The notes under the pieces: model-generated
Told to the model about the DNA's origin: nothing
Databases searched by the model: none
What the model saw: only the letters and a program-made list of their open reading frames with translations
Source of the DNA: CAYWNA01 sp964459305
GTDB lineage: Bacteria; Planctomycetota; Planctomycetia; Pirellulales; Pirellulaceae
Direction: 5' to 3'
Assembly (NCBI GenBank): GCA_964459305.1
Contig: CAYWNA010000135.1
Location: 1-34,264 of the forward strand
Length of the DNA: 34,264 nucleotides
Shown here: positions 33,829-34,264 of the stretch, piece after piece
How positions within the stretch are numbered: position 1 is the first letter of the stretch
How the letters are laid out: every line of letters begins with the position of its first letter
Program-made: the position numbers and the translations under genes

Positions 33829-34264
33829 CGACAGTTATCCCGCTGACTCATCTGCAGCTAGCAGTGTCTCGGGTGTGCGTCGGTGTGCGACTAGGGCACG
33901 ACCGCTGGCGTTTGGCGTTCAGATGAGTAGTGTTGATACGTCAGATTCCGACTTTCCACTGCATCCGTTATCGGATCAGCACCACAGATACTTTGCAGAA
34001 ATCGGGCAAACTTTGACGAGAGGGAGGTTTTTTCGGCATGCAAGCTTGGTATGGTGCCACTGCTAGCCTTGTGGCTGAGTGTCTGTCCACCGGTCCACGT
34101 CACCTATGTACCGTTATCCGTGCGGATTGGTACATTTGCTCATTCTTCGCCCCGGAGCGGTATATAGCACCCGCGGTCAGGGTTGACACTTTTCCGCATG
34201 TAGCCGAAGGTCGCCAGACTTTGGTCTGCGTAGGGAAAAACCAAGCTCTGGCGAGTTCGGCTAC
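33829..34264. other. Terminal intergenic region
   Basis: This 436 nt region upstream of the GT4 gene should contain its promoter, which is not evident. It has a degenerate hairpin-like GGTGCCACTGCTAGCC at 34053-34068 and ends with repeat family A. No credible ORF or RNA gene was seen. Confidence 0.5.
34168..34264. repeat. Palindromic repeat family A, copy 2
   Basis: A direct repeat of 15085-15180, with three substitutions and one extra G. The palindromic part runs from 34200 to 34264 and ends exactly at the last base of the window. This suggests that the contig was broken at an interspersed repeat. Confidence 0.88.

Noticed and set aside
1..34264. CRISPR array, tRNA, rRNA or insertion sequence with transposase
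   Set aside because: No regularly spaced repeats, cloverleaf-like segments, rRNA stretches or transposase motifs were seen on either strand.

Overview
The window looks like chromosomal DNA of a planctomycete, probably of the Pirellulales type. The grounds are a very large alpha-2-macroglobulin-like protein carrying TPR, STN-like and glycine-rich segments, GTG and TTG starts with clear Shine-Dalgarno sites, and several families of long palindromic intergenic repeats. No rRNA, tRNA or single-copy marker gene was seen, so the assignment is an inference. The left edge lies inside a gene. The right edge coincides with the last base of a repeat that also occurs at about 15.1 kb, which looks like an assembly break.

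Layout. (1) 1-8.5 kb: a TPR segment and a 2403-codon alpha-2-macroglobulin-type ORF on the + strand, which appear to be one gene split by a one-base frameshift near 1197. (2) 8.5-11.3 kb, minus strand: a secreted two-CBM glycoside hydrolase-like protein. (3) 11.3-17.3 kb: envelope and glycan genes (GT9, GT39/ArnT-like, MsbA-like ABC exporter) separated by palindromic repeats. (4) 17.6-24.9 kb, + strand: an eight-gene, tightly packed operon pseB-pseC-spsF-pseG-formyltransferase-formyltransferase-like-PIG-L deacetylase-pseI. (5) 24.9-31.2 kb, minus strand, converging on the first operon: GNAT acetyltransferase, DegT aminotransferase, GT-B-like protein, Gfo/Idh/MocA oxidoreductase, a second SpsF-type cytidylyltransferase and a surface-carbohydrate GT-B protein. 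(6) 31.5-34.3 kb: a methyltransferase, a GT4 glycosyltransferase with a duplicated N-terminus, and more palindromic repeats.

How the genes work together. Operon 4 encodes the pseudaminic acid route (UDP-GlcNAc to CMP-nonulosonate), but it has no PseH acetyltransferase in the usual place. Two formyltransferase-fold proteins and a PIG-L deacetylase sit between pseG and pseI instead. The simplest reading is an N-formylated, possibly partly deacetylated, pseudaminic-acid-type sugar. Operon 5 carries its own CMP-sugar cytidylyltransferase plus a dehydrogenase/aminotransferase/acetyltransferase set, which suggests a second CMP-activated, amino-modified acidic sugar. The flanking glycosyltransferases and exporter fit assembly and export of a surface glycan or glycoprotein modification. 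No flagellin, Maf-type transferase or Wzx/Wzy gene lies in the window, so the acceptor is unknown.
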